In this document: one piece after another, positions 1-9,723 of the stretch
Position numbering within the stretch: position 1 is the stretch's first letter
Layout of the letters: each line of letters begins with the position of its first letter
NCBI RefSeq assembly: GCF_000026945.1
Contig: NC_012864.1
Span: forward strand, 434,001-498,000
Source: Candida dubliniensis CD36
Lineage: Eukaryota > Ascomycota > Pichiomycetes > Serinales > Debaryomycetaceae
DNA length: 64,000 bases
Direction of reading: 5' to 3'
Notes under the pieces: generated by a model
Databases searched by the model: none
What the model was told of the DNA's origin: nothing
Seen by the model: only the letters and a program-made list of their open reading frames with translations
Position numbers and translations under genes: made by a program

Positions 1-362
1 AACCATCATTAATTTATTCTTACAGAAGTAAACACCAAGAAGAAGAAGAAGAAGATTTCGGTCGTCGGTGTGGTGAAATCTTCATTTTTTCTGTTGTTTT
101 TTTTTTTTTGGCGGCATGAACACTACTAACTAAAAAAAGAGAAAAACTTCAGCCATTAGCAACTGAAACAATACAAAAGATTAGAGAAAGAAAAAGATGG
201 CAATCAATCAAATTTCATCAATTCCCCCAATCCAAAGAAGATATATTAATGCTATACAATATATATTAGATATTTATTTAATTATTAACACATAGATTGG
301 AAACATTGTTTAGTTGCCCATCGCCAAGGAAAAGAAAAAATACACATACAAAAAAGCTAATT
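1..362. other. 5' flank of the Rab-GAP gene
   Basis: No coding region is visible. The stretch holds an AAG triplet run (about 38-54), a T-tract near 100-110, and a TACTAAC branch-point-like heptamer at 124-130 followed by a CAG at 150-152. No matching GTATGT donor is present inside the window, so a 5'-UTR intron cannot be claimed. The region probably contains the promoter and leader of the gene that starts at 363. Confidence 0.4.
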
Positions 363-2150
363 ATGGTGACAACTGAGAATGTTTCATCAGATATTAAAAT
401 CACCACCACGCCCAATGAACTTTTAGATCCCAATAACAATATTTCCACACTAGATAAAACAAATCATCAACGAAATGAATCGTCATATTCACAAAACTTT
501 TCCTTTTTGCGAGAATACGATATAGATTCACCTTCTCATAGAAATAGCATGTCCGAAGATGAAATTGACCAAGAATTGCCGGACCCTTCATTCTTAAATG
601 AAATAGATAACTTAGAACTACTACAGGGGACATCAAATGATGATTCTAGCACACCAACTAATAACTACCAACTGAGCGAAGAGGAAATAAAGAGCAATAG
701 AGATAGTTTTGTCAAACCAACAAACCTGGAGACAGATGAACAAATCTTAAAGTCAGATTATGATCGTTATGGATTTAAAAAGACGTCATCGGTCACCGGG
801 TTAACATTAGACGAATATAATGAATGGTTTAAACTGTATTCTCAATATTCTCAAACAAGAAAGAAGAAATGGTTAATTCTAATGAAGAATAATGGATTAC
901 ACGTAAATGATTCAGATACTGAAAGTTATAACAACAACAACAACAACGTACCTACTCGATTCCCACCTAGATCAGATAAAGTAAAGAAAATGATACGTCG
1001 AGGAATACCACCAGAATGGAGAGGAAATGCATGGTTCTTTTATGCTGGTGGATATGAAAAACTAAGTAAAAATGTCGGAACTTATGAAAAAATCGTTAAG
1101 GCCACTTACAATGTGAAAACCAAGGATACTGAAGTTATTGAAAGAGATTTAAATCGAACTTTTCCTGATAATATATATTTCAATTCATCAATCAAAGGTA
1201 TTTTTTCATCAATGGAAACTTTACAACAAGAAAAGGAGCATGAAACATTGTTGATCAAATCATTAAGAAGAGTATTAGTTGCCTTTGCACAGCATCAACC
1301 ACAAATAGGATATTGTCAATCATTAAATTTTTTGGCTGGTCTCTTATTATTGTTTATGGAAGAAGAAAGAGCATTTTGGATGCTTGTTATTTTAACAGAA
1401 CGAATTATCCCTAAAGTTCATCTGGCAAATTTAGAAGGGGTTCATACTGATCAAGGGGTTTTAATGTTATGTGTAAAAGAGTATATACCACAATTGTGGC
1501 AAGTTTTAGGAAAGAATTTTGATGGTGAAACTCTTTCTGAAGATAAAATTTTATCAAGATTACCTCCAGTCACATTAGTCACTTCTTCTTGGTTCATGTC
1601 ATTATTTGTTGGGATTCTACCTATTGAAACTACTTTAAGATTATGGGATATACTTTGGTATGAAGGTTCGAAAACCATTTTTAGATTTTCGTTAACCATA
1701 TTTAAAATGTGTCTGGATTCACCAGAATTTAATATAAAACAAAATCGTCGTAGGGATGGAGGTGAATCGGAACAAATTGAATTATTCCAATTTATGCAGA
1801 ATTTCCCCAAGAAGATTCTTGATGCAAATTTATTAATTGATTTTTGTTTTAAGAAAATTGGTGGTTATGGGTTTGGTTCATTATCGCAAGATGAAATCAA
1901 CAAATGCAGAGCATTTGTATCTAAGCAAAGAGAAAAAATGAATAAAAAGCTGAATCAAAAAGGGTTAACCGATATGACTGATGAGGAAAGAAACACCTTA
2001 TTGAAGTCTTCTACAGGATTTGAGACTTCTGATATTCATGATGTGTATGGATTTAATCGTTCAATCATGAGTGGCATGGTCTGGAATAAAAATATAAGTA
2101 ATAAAATGAAGAAAAAGTTTGTGGTGGGGAAACGTAACAGCTCCCGATGA
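363..2150 (+). CDS. TBC-domain Rab GTPase-activating protein, Msb3/Msb4 (Gyp3/Gyp4) type
   Basis: A 595-residue protein. The reading frame is open upstream to a TTG at 297, but the first ATG is at 363 and is taken as the start. The N-terminal 190 residues are polar and low in complexity. The TBC domain follows, opening with RRGIPPEWRG near residue 213. It has the arginine-finger motif IERDLNRTFP (R265) and the glutamine-finger motif GYCQS (Q319), so both catalytic fingers are intact. The downstream stretch about a ligand-bound leucine-rich core (EGVHTDQGVLMLCVKEYIPQ) resembles the yeast Msb3/Msb4 subgroup rather than Gyp1 or Gyp7. Family members stimulate GTP hydrolysis by Sec4 and Ypt Rabs at sites of polarised secretion; the Rab target here is inferred. 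It ends 19 bp from the FOL1 stop on the opposite strand. Confidence 0.88.
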   Translation: MVTTENVSSDIKITTTPNELLDPNNNISTLDKTNHQRNESSYSQNFSFLREYDIDSPSHRNSMSEDEIDQELPDPSFLNEIDNLELLQGTSNDDSSTPTNNYQLSEEEIKSNRDSFVKPTNLETDEQILKSDYDRYGFKKTSSVTGLTLDEYNEWFKLYSQYSQTRKKKWLILMKNNGLHVNDSDTESYNNNNNNVPTRFPPRSDKVKKMIRRGIPPEWRGNAWFFYAGGYEKLSKNVGTYEKIVKATYNVKTKDTEVIERDLNRTFPDNIYFNSSIKGIFSSMETLQQEKEHETLLIKSLRRVLVAFAQHQPQIGYCQSLNFLAGLLLLFMEEERAFWMLVILTERIIPKVHLANLEGVHTDQGVLMLCVKEYIPQLWQVLGKNFDGETLSEDKILSRLPPVTLVTSSWFMSLFVGILPIETTLRLWDILWYEGSKTIFRFSLTIFKMCLDSPEFNIKQNRRRDGGESEQIELFQFMQNFPKKILDANLLIDFCFKKIGGYGFGSLSQDEINKCRAFVSKQREKMNKKLNQKGLTDMTDEERNTLLKSSTGFETSDIHDVYGFNRSIMSGMVWNKNISNKMKKKFVVGKRNSSR

Positions 2151-2169
2151 ATCTATTCTATAAATACAT

Positions 2170-2405
2170 TTATACATTTTTATAAATTGCATCACTTATA
2201 CAAACAACATCTTTCATTTCTTTAACGTCATGCACTCTAACAATATCGGTATTTTGTTCAATACATGCCGATATAGTTGCACCAGTAGCAAATACTCGTT
2301 CCAGAGGCACTTCATTACCAGTTAATTCCCCCAAAAACTTCTTTCGTGATGCCCCCACCAAGACACAAGCACCATTAAAACTTAAATATTTATGTTCTAT
2401 TGTAA

Positions 2406-2440
<35 letters not shown>

Positions 2441-4572
2441 ACACGTTCATTAATTTGAATAGAATATTTCTTAAAAAATGAAGCATTACGAATAACTGCT
2501 AAATTCTGATTCAAATTTTTGGCAAACCCAATCCCTGGATCCAAAATTATTTGCCATTTTTTCACTCCTTTAGCCATTGCTTTAAACATTTGTAAACTCA
2601 ATTCACGACTGATCCCATTAAGTAAATTTTTGATTTCTGGTGACAATTCTAATTCTTGATGTCCTAATTTAGGATCAATTATATATTCAATAATATCATC
2701 ATTTGTATTGGATTCATAATTAGTCAATTTAGACATGGTTTTCGGGGATCCTCGAGTATGATTCATAATATAGGGACATCCATATTTGGCAACTACATCA
2801 AAGATTTTTTCATCATACTTGCCCATTGATATATCGTTGATTATATCGGCACCCGCAAGTAAACTTTGTTCGGCAACGTTACTACGATAAGTATCAACAG
2901 AAATCAACACTTTCAGTAAATCAGAATTCAGCGATTGATGACGAATAGCTTTGATTAATGGAATTACTCGTTGTAATTCTTCTTCCTCACTGGGTTCAAC
3001 ACTTCCTGGTCGAGTGGAGACCCCTCCAATATCTATAATGGTGGCACCTTCACTAACTAATTTCTCTGCCTGCTTCACAATATTGTCCAGTTCTTTACCT
3101 AAATACTTACCACCATCACTAAATGAATCAGGAGTCATGTTCAATATACCCATAATCAAAGTAGGAGATTTATGGTTAATTTGGTCAAATTTCAATATAT
3201 TATCTTTAACAGGTAGTCTAGAAACTGGGATAAATTGCAATAAATCCGACGATTCTTGTACTGATTCTTGAGGTTTATCATTTATCAATTGTTGTAAATG
3301 ACTATGCAAACTTTCTGCACTGATGGGATGAATATAATCTGGGGGTAATACTTCACATAATGGTTGTAATACAAATGTTCTTTCTAACATTGATTTATGA
3401 GGAATGATTAGATTTTCCGTATTCAATTGTAAATCATCATATAATATAATATCCAAATCTATTGATCTAGGACCATTATCAAACTCTTTTTCCCTTTCCA
3501 AATGTTTATATTCAATCTCTTTTAAAATTTTCAATAATTGGAAAGGTGAAATGTTTTGAAAATTGACTTTAATTACTCCATTGAAAAAATCTGGTTGATC
3601 CAAGTAATACATTGGTTTAGAAATGTATAATGATGAAGTTGTTTCTATTGTAATTCCATATTCTTTTAATAATTCAAATGAATTATTGATATTTTCTACT
3701 TGATTCCCAGTATTGGATCCAAAGGCAATAAATGCAGTATGATACCCGGTATAATCATCGGTTTTCTCATTTTCAACTGGTAAATTAAATGTACTATTAT
3801 TAGTTTGAGCAATCATGTTATCAAATTTAATTGGCTCCATATTTTGGAAATTGCCTTTTACCATAGTAGATGATACCCCAACACCTTCAACATGACTAAA
3901 AGCATTTGGCTTGGTAACTGTAGCAACAACTTCAGCTATCCCCTCCCTATATTTTTGGAATGTCAATTGACCAATCTTAGATACCAATGCTTCTACAGTT
4001 TTAAAATTAGATGATTCCACATATGAAACAATGTCAGCAATTATTTGATGGAAATATAAATTGGAATTGGGTTCAATTTTGAATTGTAAATCAACATCAA
4101 CAATTTGCTTTTGTAATCTTTCAAATGTAAAAACCCCAATAATAGTCAATAATCTCAATTTATTAACTTGGAAAATATCTAATGGAATTGGTTGATCCAA
4201 AATGTTTCTATTAATTTTATATTCAACACTTTCAGCTCGAATTTCCGATTTCAGACTTTTTATCGTTACATCAACAATAGATCCACCACCTCTAGATTGA
4301 TCTAATCCAATATCACTAATAGCTTGAGCAATGTTACCCAATGATTTGAAATTTAAATGTTCATTTGATTTCATAAATTCAGTTACATTTCTCGTAATAA
4401 CAGCATAATTAATTGAATATTTTAAATTATCCAATTCAGATGCCTTATGAAAATCAGTATTGAATGATAATGATATGGTAATTGGTTGAGGTGTTGGTCG
4501 ATTCCAGGCATCTTTACCTGTTATTGCCGTACAAGAAATTTCTTTAGTGAACACAGTATCGTTTTTCAACAT
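2170..4572 (-). CDS. FOL1: Trifunctional folate synthesis protein: dihydroneopterin aldolase, HPPK and dihydropteroate synthase
   Basis: An 800-residue protein from the first ATG at 4572. Two FolB-like aldolase repeats occupy about residues 5-235. The pyrophosphokinase domain (about 275-410) shows AFGSNTGN and NGPRSIDLDIILYDD. Dihydropteroate synthase (about 470-800) shows NMTPDSFSDGG, DIGGVSTRPGS, ILDPGIGF and VGASRKKFLG. It makes dihydropteroate in three consecutive steps. The TRPGS loop, where sulfonamide-resistance changes occur in other fungi, is unaltered. An eleven-aspartate run (residues 712-722, DNA 2407-2439) interrupts the synthase shortly before the SRKKF motif. The frame stays open for 37 codons upstream of the ATG without any acidic residue, which suggests a mitochondrial presequence begun at a non-AUG codon; yeast Fol1 is mitochondrial. 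Confidence 0.95.
2407..2439 (-). repeat. GAT triplet repeat encoding poly-aspartate in FOL1
   Basis: Eleven consecutive aspartate codons, seen on the plus strand as an ATC run. It lies in an expected surface loop of the dihydropteroate synthase domain. Triplet tracts of this kind commonly differ in length between strains and alleles. Confidence 0.9.
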
Positions 4573-5463
4573 GATGAAAGAATAATGGAATGCTCTATGA
4601 AAATGTTTATTTAAGGTCGGGTGAATCGCCGACTTGAAAAAATTAGAAAACAAAATTGTGAAAATATAATTGTGAATTGTGAATTAGAGGAAGAGTGGGG
4701 TTGAATCAAGAGTTGAAAACTAGATGACTTTAAAAAAAAAAAAAAAAAAAAATATTTCACACTGATTAAAAAGTTGGAAGGAATGAAAACCATTTGTTTA
4801 TGGTGGTTGGCGACTTACTGTAAATTAACTCTAATGGTCGTATGTGTAATATTGGACACTGCGACTAAGTGTAAGCCTTCGAGTAATCTCTGTTCCGTTC
4901 GAGTGTAAATATAAATGGATTGTACGTATTTGTATATTCCTGGATCTTCGTCTATGCTTGCATGAGGTCCATTTCAACTAAATAACCAATTTTCTAGATT
5001 TCTTCCACTTCTATAGAATTCAACATTTCCATACATGCGAGTAATGATTATTCTCATCACTCACACACTCACACTTAAATCCTCTTCTTTGATTCAACAC
5101 TTTCTCTACATGTCATAATTCTCTGTACGATTTACCAACAAATGTAATCATTCTTTCAACTGATTCTCTGTCGTGGGATAGTGCTAAATATAGCATATTT
5201 AAGAGATGACTATCCACTACACGACAATAAGACTAACGAGTATATTTTGGGGAGAGAAACAGAAAGAATTACTGATATATAGGCCATAAAAAAATCGCTT
5301 AGTCTAACTTTTTTTTTTTTGGTTCATTTACCTAAGTTGTTGACAAGAGTTTCTTTCTATTTTGGTGTCATGTCATGTAATTAAATAGCAAGTAGGCATA
5401 GTATAATAAAGATTTAATTGTTTGAATTTAATTGTAACTATCTATTTCTGAGTTCTATCAAGT
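4573..5463. promoter_or_regulatory. FOL1 promoter and leader, and downstream region of the HAL9-type gene
   Basis: No gene is visible. A 19-nt A-tract lies at about 4733-4751 in the FOL1 promoter. A 60-codon minus-strand ATG frame (4793 to 4611) sits wholly upstream of the FOL1 ATG and would act as an upstream ORF if transcription starts beyond 4793. An imperfect hairpin lies at 5169-5226. The 3' half should contain the end of the HAL9-type transcript. Confidence 0.5.
5169..5226. repeat. Imperfect inverted repeat (hairpin)
   Basis: The left arm TGTCGTGGGATAGT (5169-5182) pairs with the right arm at 5209-5226, ACTATCC then CACGACA, with four extra bases between the two halves. The loop contains a further near-palindrome, GCTAAATATAGC. 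It lies about 240 bp downstream of the HAL9-type stop. It could be a 3'-UTR structure or a very small mobile-element remnant; no element family is recognised. Confidence 0.6.
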
Positions 5464-8391
5464 TTATTCATAAAACATAGCAGGAAAGTTCAAATCACCC
5501 ACATAATTCTCTTCAATCATTTCCTCTAAACTGTTAAAGTTTGTATTGAATTGATGTCTAGGAAGATTCTGTTGCTCTTGTTGTTGTGGTGGTGGTGGTG
5601 GTGGTGGTGGGAATGGAGGTAATTGTGAAAATGGCGGTTGTGGAAATGGTGGCTGTGGTTGTGGTTGCTGCATTGGAGCTGCATTAATGGCACTAAGATC
5701 CTGTTGGATAAATGAGTTTGGTAATTCCTTTCCATTACTTTTCGTCGCTGAATCAATTACAGCATTAAATGGATCAACTAGATTGGAAATTTCAAGAGGT
5801 TTTGCATCAGTACGTGGAGATTCTTGTGTATAATTAACCGGCTGAGAGGAGAAGGTCGAACTTGTGTCATTTCTTATGGATGGTTGGGATAATATTGATG
5901 TGGAGGTCCAATAGATTCCATTACTAGACGATGACAGTGATCCTAACGGTGTACCAGTGTCATCAGGATTTACTTGAGCTCGTTTGGACCTCTCATGGGG
6001 CTTTAACCAAAAGGGCCGAAACAACTTACTTAATGTCCGATATGTTTTGGTTGAATCAACACCTGGATTTCCATTAACAAAAAATTCGTGAAACGTTTTT
6101 TCTAAATGTAAATGATCATCTAAGTCCTTGTACTTTGTATAGAACATATTCCTTGTTTGTTCATTGGTAACCTTAAAATACAATTTTAGGATATATCTAG
6201 TAAGCATATCATAAACATATCTCTTCAATGCAAATCGACTTACTTTAAATGACTTGTCCTCAAATGAAAAAACAGAATAAGAAATCCCAATTAATAAATC
6301 AATGTCTTCTAGTACGACTGGGTTTTGCGGGTCTTCAAGACACATACTTCCAAGATGTGCAAAAGCAGCAAATATAGCATAGCTAAACCAATTGATAATA
6401 ATAAATTGTACTTTTTTCTCTGTTGAATCTTTTGCAATGTGTAGTATAGTTCTTGCTGATCTATTGGCAATGTTCCTGTGATATAAACATTTATCGGTCA
6501 AGTCTCTATGATCCACATCATTAGGGAAATCTTGTAGCAGTAATCGATTAATCGTCATAAGATGTAAAAAATACTCAAATTGAATCATCAAGACATTTTC
6601 ATAACCATTATCTAGTTTTAACACAATTTCAGTGTTTTTGGCATATCCAGATACCGATTGGACGGGCATGACACTACAGGACTCCTTATAGAGGGATTCC
6701 ATATCGGCGGTAAGTTTTTCAACGGAAGTTAATATACTAGATAAAGTTTTCTTTTGTGCACTAGTAGAATATAACAATTGATATGATTCAGCCCTTATTT
6801 TGGATAGCGAGTGCATGATATAGGAAGCACAAATATGATTAGCTTTATTTTCCCTTATTTCGTTGATTGTTAGAGCATCAATAGGATTTTCTGAATTTAA
6901 TGCAGACAGAATTAAATGCCAATTGGATTTAACTATAGCATTAGTAGTCGTGTCATCATCACTAAAGCTTATCATATCTTCATCACCAATCTCTAAAGAA
7001 TAACCCTTTTGAAAACAATACTCAGTATGTAAATATTCGCAAAACCACCAAAGAACTCTTCTTGTTCGCTGTTCCTCCCAGCTCATATCTTTGTAAGTCT
7101 CTTGTCTGTGTAGGCCACACTGTTTTGCATAATGTATAGTTGTAGAAACTGCCAAAAACGTTATTTGCAGCACAGGTACAGCAAAATCAAAATACATTAT
7201 CAACAAAATAAACCCCGTTATAGTGGGAAATCCTTCACTTATAACACATAATCTCCGATGATAAAAAATCATCGAATAAAAGCATTTGAAATTGATCTCA
7301 ATTAATTGCTGGTTTGATAATGAACAAGAGTACTTGGGTTTTTCTGTTTCTTTAGTATTGTTACGGTCATCAATCAACACTGAAATACAAATCCCAATAG
7401 CAGCAGTCATTGCTAATAATTCACTCCATAAAAAATTTCTTCTCCGTGATCCATCTTGATCTGGTTCTTCAAAATATGTTTGGAATAAATTGCGTATGTA
7501 GTCTCCCTTACATACGTAACTAACTAGAAAAATATCGTCATAACAAGATAAAATTTCTAATGGGATCGTTACATCAACAAAAGTATTATCCATTAAGTCG
7601 TTTCGCCTACTGATTCTGGCCTTAATTGGTTGCGAAATGGTGTCTAAGAATGCTTGAGTATAATACTCGTAAACCCAGGCGATCTTTTTAAAATCTTCAA
7701 TGTCGTCCTTAAACTTGTCAATCACTGGTCTTAATAACCATTCGACGGATTTTTTGGAAAAAATATTGATTACACTATGTGATCCAAGAAAATTAGATTC
7801 CACTTTTGGATCATACTTTTGGTTGGATTCATCAGTCACTTCCTTCTCAATTGCCATTGGTAAGGGAGAAAAGCTGTACTTATCAGTTTCTGTTTGTTTG
7901 TCATTTGCTGTTGTTGAGTTCGAAGTTGGTGTTGGTGTTGGTGTATTATTATTGGTATCAATGTGATTAAGTAGTTGGGCAAGAGTATTCTCAATTTTTG
8001 ATAGTCTTTCGTCAATACTCTTGCTTATTTGGAACTTGCTCAGTCTATTTTTAAGAGATTTCGATTTCTTTTTCAGAATCTTAGGCTTCTTGTTCTCATC
8101 AACAGCATATTCACAATTACCAAAATTTGATTGTTGACAATTCAGACAAGGTTGGCAACCATCACATTTCACTTTTTTCTTGCGGCAATATTGACAAGCT
8201 TTTGCAATTCTGGTACGTTTTTTTCTAGTAACAGGTTTTTCATCTTCTGATGGAGATGGTGATTGGGAGATTGTGCTATTTGAGGTTCCTGTACTAGCAA
8301 GTGAAGGGTTTCGAGCATTGTTTTGGTGTATATTTGAACCATTGACTACTACTGGTTGTTGTTTTTCGTGCGAATGAAGTAGAGGGTCCAT
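5464..8391 (-). CDS. HAL9: Zn(II)2Cys6 transcription factor, HAL9-type, first of a tandem trio
   Basis: A 975-residue protein with an ATG start. The binuclear zinc cluster is C66-C69-C76-C82-C85-C93, spaced 2-6-5-2-7, with an additional C79; a basic stretch and a short predicted coiled coil follow. A fungal-specific transcription factor domain fills the middle, with landmarks GSHSVINIFSKKSVEWL, GLHRQETYKDMSWEEQRTRR and LWWFCEYLHTEYCF. The C-terminus has a proline/glutamine-rich tract of about 40 residues (near 920-960) and ends LNFPAMFYE. Such proteins bind CGG triplets. Assignment to HAL9 rests on my memory of the order HAL9-TAC1-ZNC1 in C. albicans; the sequence alone shows only a TAC1 paralogue. 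The yeast Hal9 is a salt-tolerance regulator; the Candida role is less clear. Confidence 0.75.
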   Translation of the reverse strand: MDPLLHSHEKQQPVVVNGSNIHQNNARNPSLASTGTSNSTISQSPSPSEDEKPVTRKKRTRIAKACQYCRKKKVKCDGCQPCLNCQQSNFGNCEYAVDENKKPKILKKKSKSLKNRLSKFQISKSIDERLSKIENTLAQLLNHIDTNNNTPTPTPTSNSTTANDKQTETDKYSFSPLPMAIEKEVTDESNQKYDPKVESNFLGSHSVINIFSKKSVEWLLRPVIDKFKDDIEDFKKIAWVYEYYTQAFLDTISQPIKARISRRNDLMDNTFVDVTIPLEILSCYDDIFLVSYVCKGDYIRNLFQTYFEEPDQDGSRRRNFLWSELLAMTAAIGICISVLIDDRNNTKETEKPKYSCSLSNQQLIEINFKCFYSMIFYHRRLCVISEGFPTITGFILLIMYFDFAVPVLQITFLAVSTTIHYAKQCGLHRQETYKDMSWEEQRTRRVLWWFCEYLHTEYCFQKGYSLEIGDEDMISFSDDDTTTNAIVKSNWHLILSALNSENPIDALTINEIRENKANHICASYIMHSLSKIRAESYQLLYSTSAQKKTLSSILTSVEKLTADMESLYKESCSVMPVQSVSGYAKNTEIVLKLDNGYENVLMIQFEYFLHLMTINRLLLQDFPNDVDHRDLTDKCLYHRNIANRSARTILHIAKDSTEKKVQFIIINWFSYAIFAAFAHLGSMCLEDPQNPVVLEDIDLLIGISYSVFSFEDKSFKVSRFALKRYVYDMLTRYILKLYFKVTNEQTRNMFYTKYKDLDDHLHLEKTFHEFFVNGNPGVDSTKTYRTLSKLFRPFWLKPHERSKRAQVNPDDTGTPLGSLSSSSNGIYWTSTSILSQPSIRNDTSSTFSSQPVNYTQESPRTDAKPLEISNLVDPFNAVIDSATKSNGKELPNSFIQQDLSAINAAPMQQPQPQPPFPQPPFSQLPPFPPPPPPPPQQQEQQNLPRHQFNTNFNSLEEMIEENYVGDLNFPAMFYE

Positions 8392-9723
8392 AGTAATAAT
8401 GGTTTTCCTTTTTGTACAAAAGTGTCTTGGGTCTAATAATAATGAAATAACACTGGAAAATGATTTACTAACTTCCTGGTTTTTTATTTCTTAATTTTTT
8501 CCAGTCTTGATACTCTTTGATATTGTGTTATGAAATTATACTATTGTGAAGATGTTGTGGAGGTTTTTGTTTGTTTGTTTGTTTGTTTGTTTGTTTGTTT
8601 TTTTCTCTTTTCGATGAAGCAAGAATCTGAATAAGAAAAACAAGGAATAGATCGATTTAACAATGGAAGCAATTTAATTGAAAATCAACAATAAAAGAAT
8701 AAGAATAAGGAAAAGAATAAGAATAAGGAAAAGAAAAAGAATCTTATATCATGATTGGAAATATGGATAAATATTTCCACCACAAAAGTTTTCTTTTTTT
8801 ATTTTTTTACGGATATGGATAAACAAAACATATACACTAATGACCAATTCAGGTTTAAGAATTTTGTAAGTCAAAATTCTATCAAGTGAAATTTCAGATA
8901 ATGAAATTGCCTGAACAGAGGCGAGGGGATAATTAAATTAGCAACAAGGATAAAAGTCTTTTTGATATGTATCTTAACATTCTCTGCATTTTGGAATTAT
9001 ACAATTTGTTGAAATTGCTCTTTCGTATGTGCTGAAGGAGATGAATGGGTCGGTGATTATAGAGACAACCTTTGGACGGCAATTTCATTAATGGAAATAT
9101 ACATGCACTTCAACACAGGTAATCACATTTACATACATGGAAAGTATTTGATATTTCATTTTTCTATGCAAGAGATGTTAGTTGAAATTAGTTCTTTATG
9201 TAATATGTATAAAATTGTCAAGTCAACTGACATCAACCCGCCAAAAAAGAATAATACTGAGCATTTTGATGGTAAATTGAAAGGAGAAGGTGGAAATTTT
9301 CAATATTTTATACGCCCAACAAAGCTTTCAGAAAGGCGGCAGAAGTTACTTCTATTGATTATACATTGTAGCTGGTTGGAAAACATCATGTAAACCACAA
9401 GTTTTTCATTTTTATTGGCGGATTTCCGAACCAAGTGAAATCAGGTGTTGACTCATGATATAATTCAATCTCCGGACTGGAATATCAAGTCTCGGATATA
9501 GTTTATCTGATTTCCAGGAATCTGACTAGGTAATCGGGTATCTCCTACAAAGTATATGCTTGGAGTGTTCGTTGAATGAATTTTTCCTCCATATTACAAA
9601 TGACATATTTACACAAGAACAATTTCCCTTTCATAGACAATAATAAATAAAACAATAAGTATTTACAAATATACACATTATACATATCTTTTCACCAAAT
9701 TGAGAACCTCTACTTAACTATTT
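8392..9723. promoter_or_regulatory. HAL9-type promoter and TAC1 3' region
   Basis: A gene-poor 1.3 kb. It holds a GTTT tetranucleotide run (8565-8604), purine-rich AAGAATAAGG repeats (about 8690-8740), a CGGATATGGATA element next to T-tracts (8810-8821), an inverted CGG-N4-CCG pair (9419-9428) and further CGG triplets at 9472 and 9493. A plus-strand ATG frame of 100 codons (9091-9393) has no recognisable domain and is probably chance. Confidence 0.5.
8565..8604. repeat. GTTT tetranucleotide microsatellite
   Basis: About nine to ten units of TTTG/GTTT, about 170-210 bp upstream of the HAL9-type start codon on the promoter side. Confidence 0.9.

Noticed and set aside
297..362. Upstream TTG-initiated extension of the Rab-GAP
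   Set aside because: Starts at TTG; a good ATG lies at 363 and the extension has no family similarity.
5526..5756. His-rich frame antiparallel in the HAL9-type C-terminus
   Set aside because: It is a frame-shifted reading of the proline/glutamine repeat of the real gene.
9091..9393. A 100-codon ATG frame on the plus strand between HAL9-type and TAC1
   Set aside because: No domain, no signal, low-complexity AT-rich codons, and it lies within the HAL9-type promoter; likely chance.
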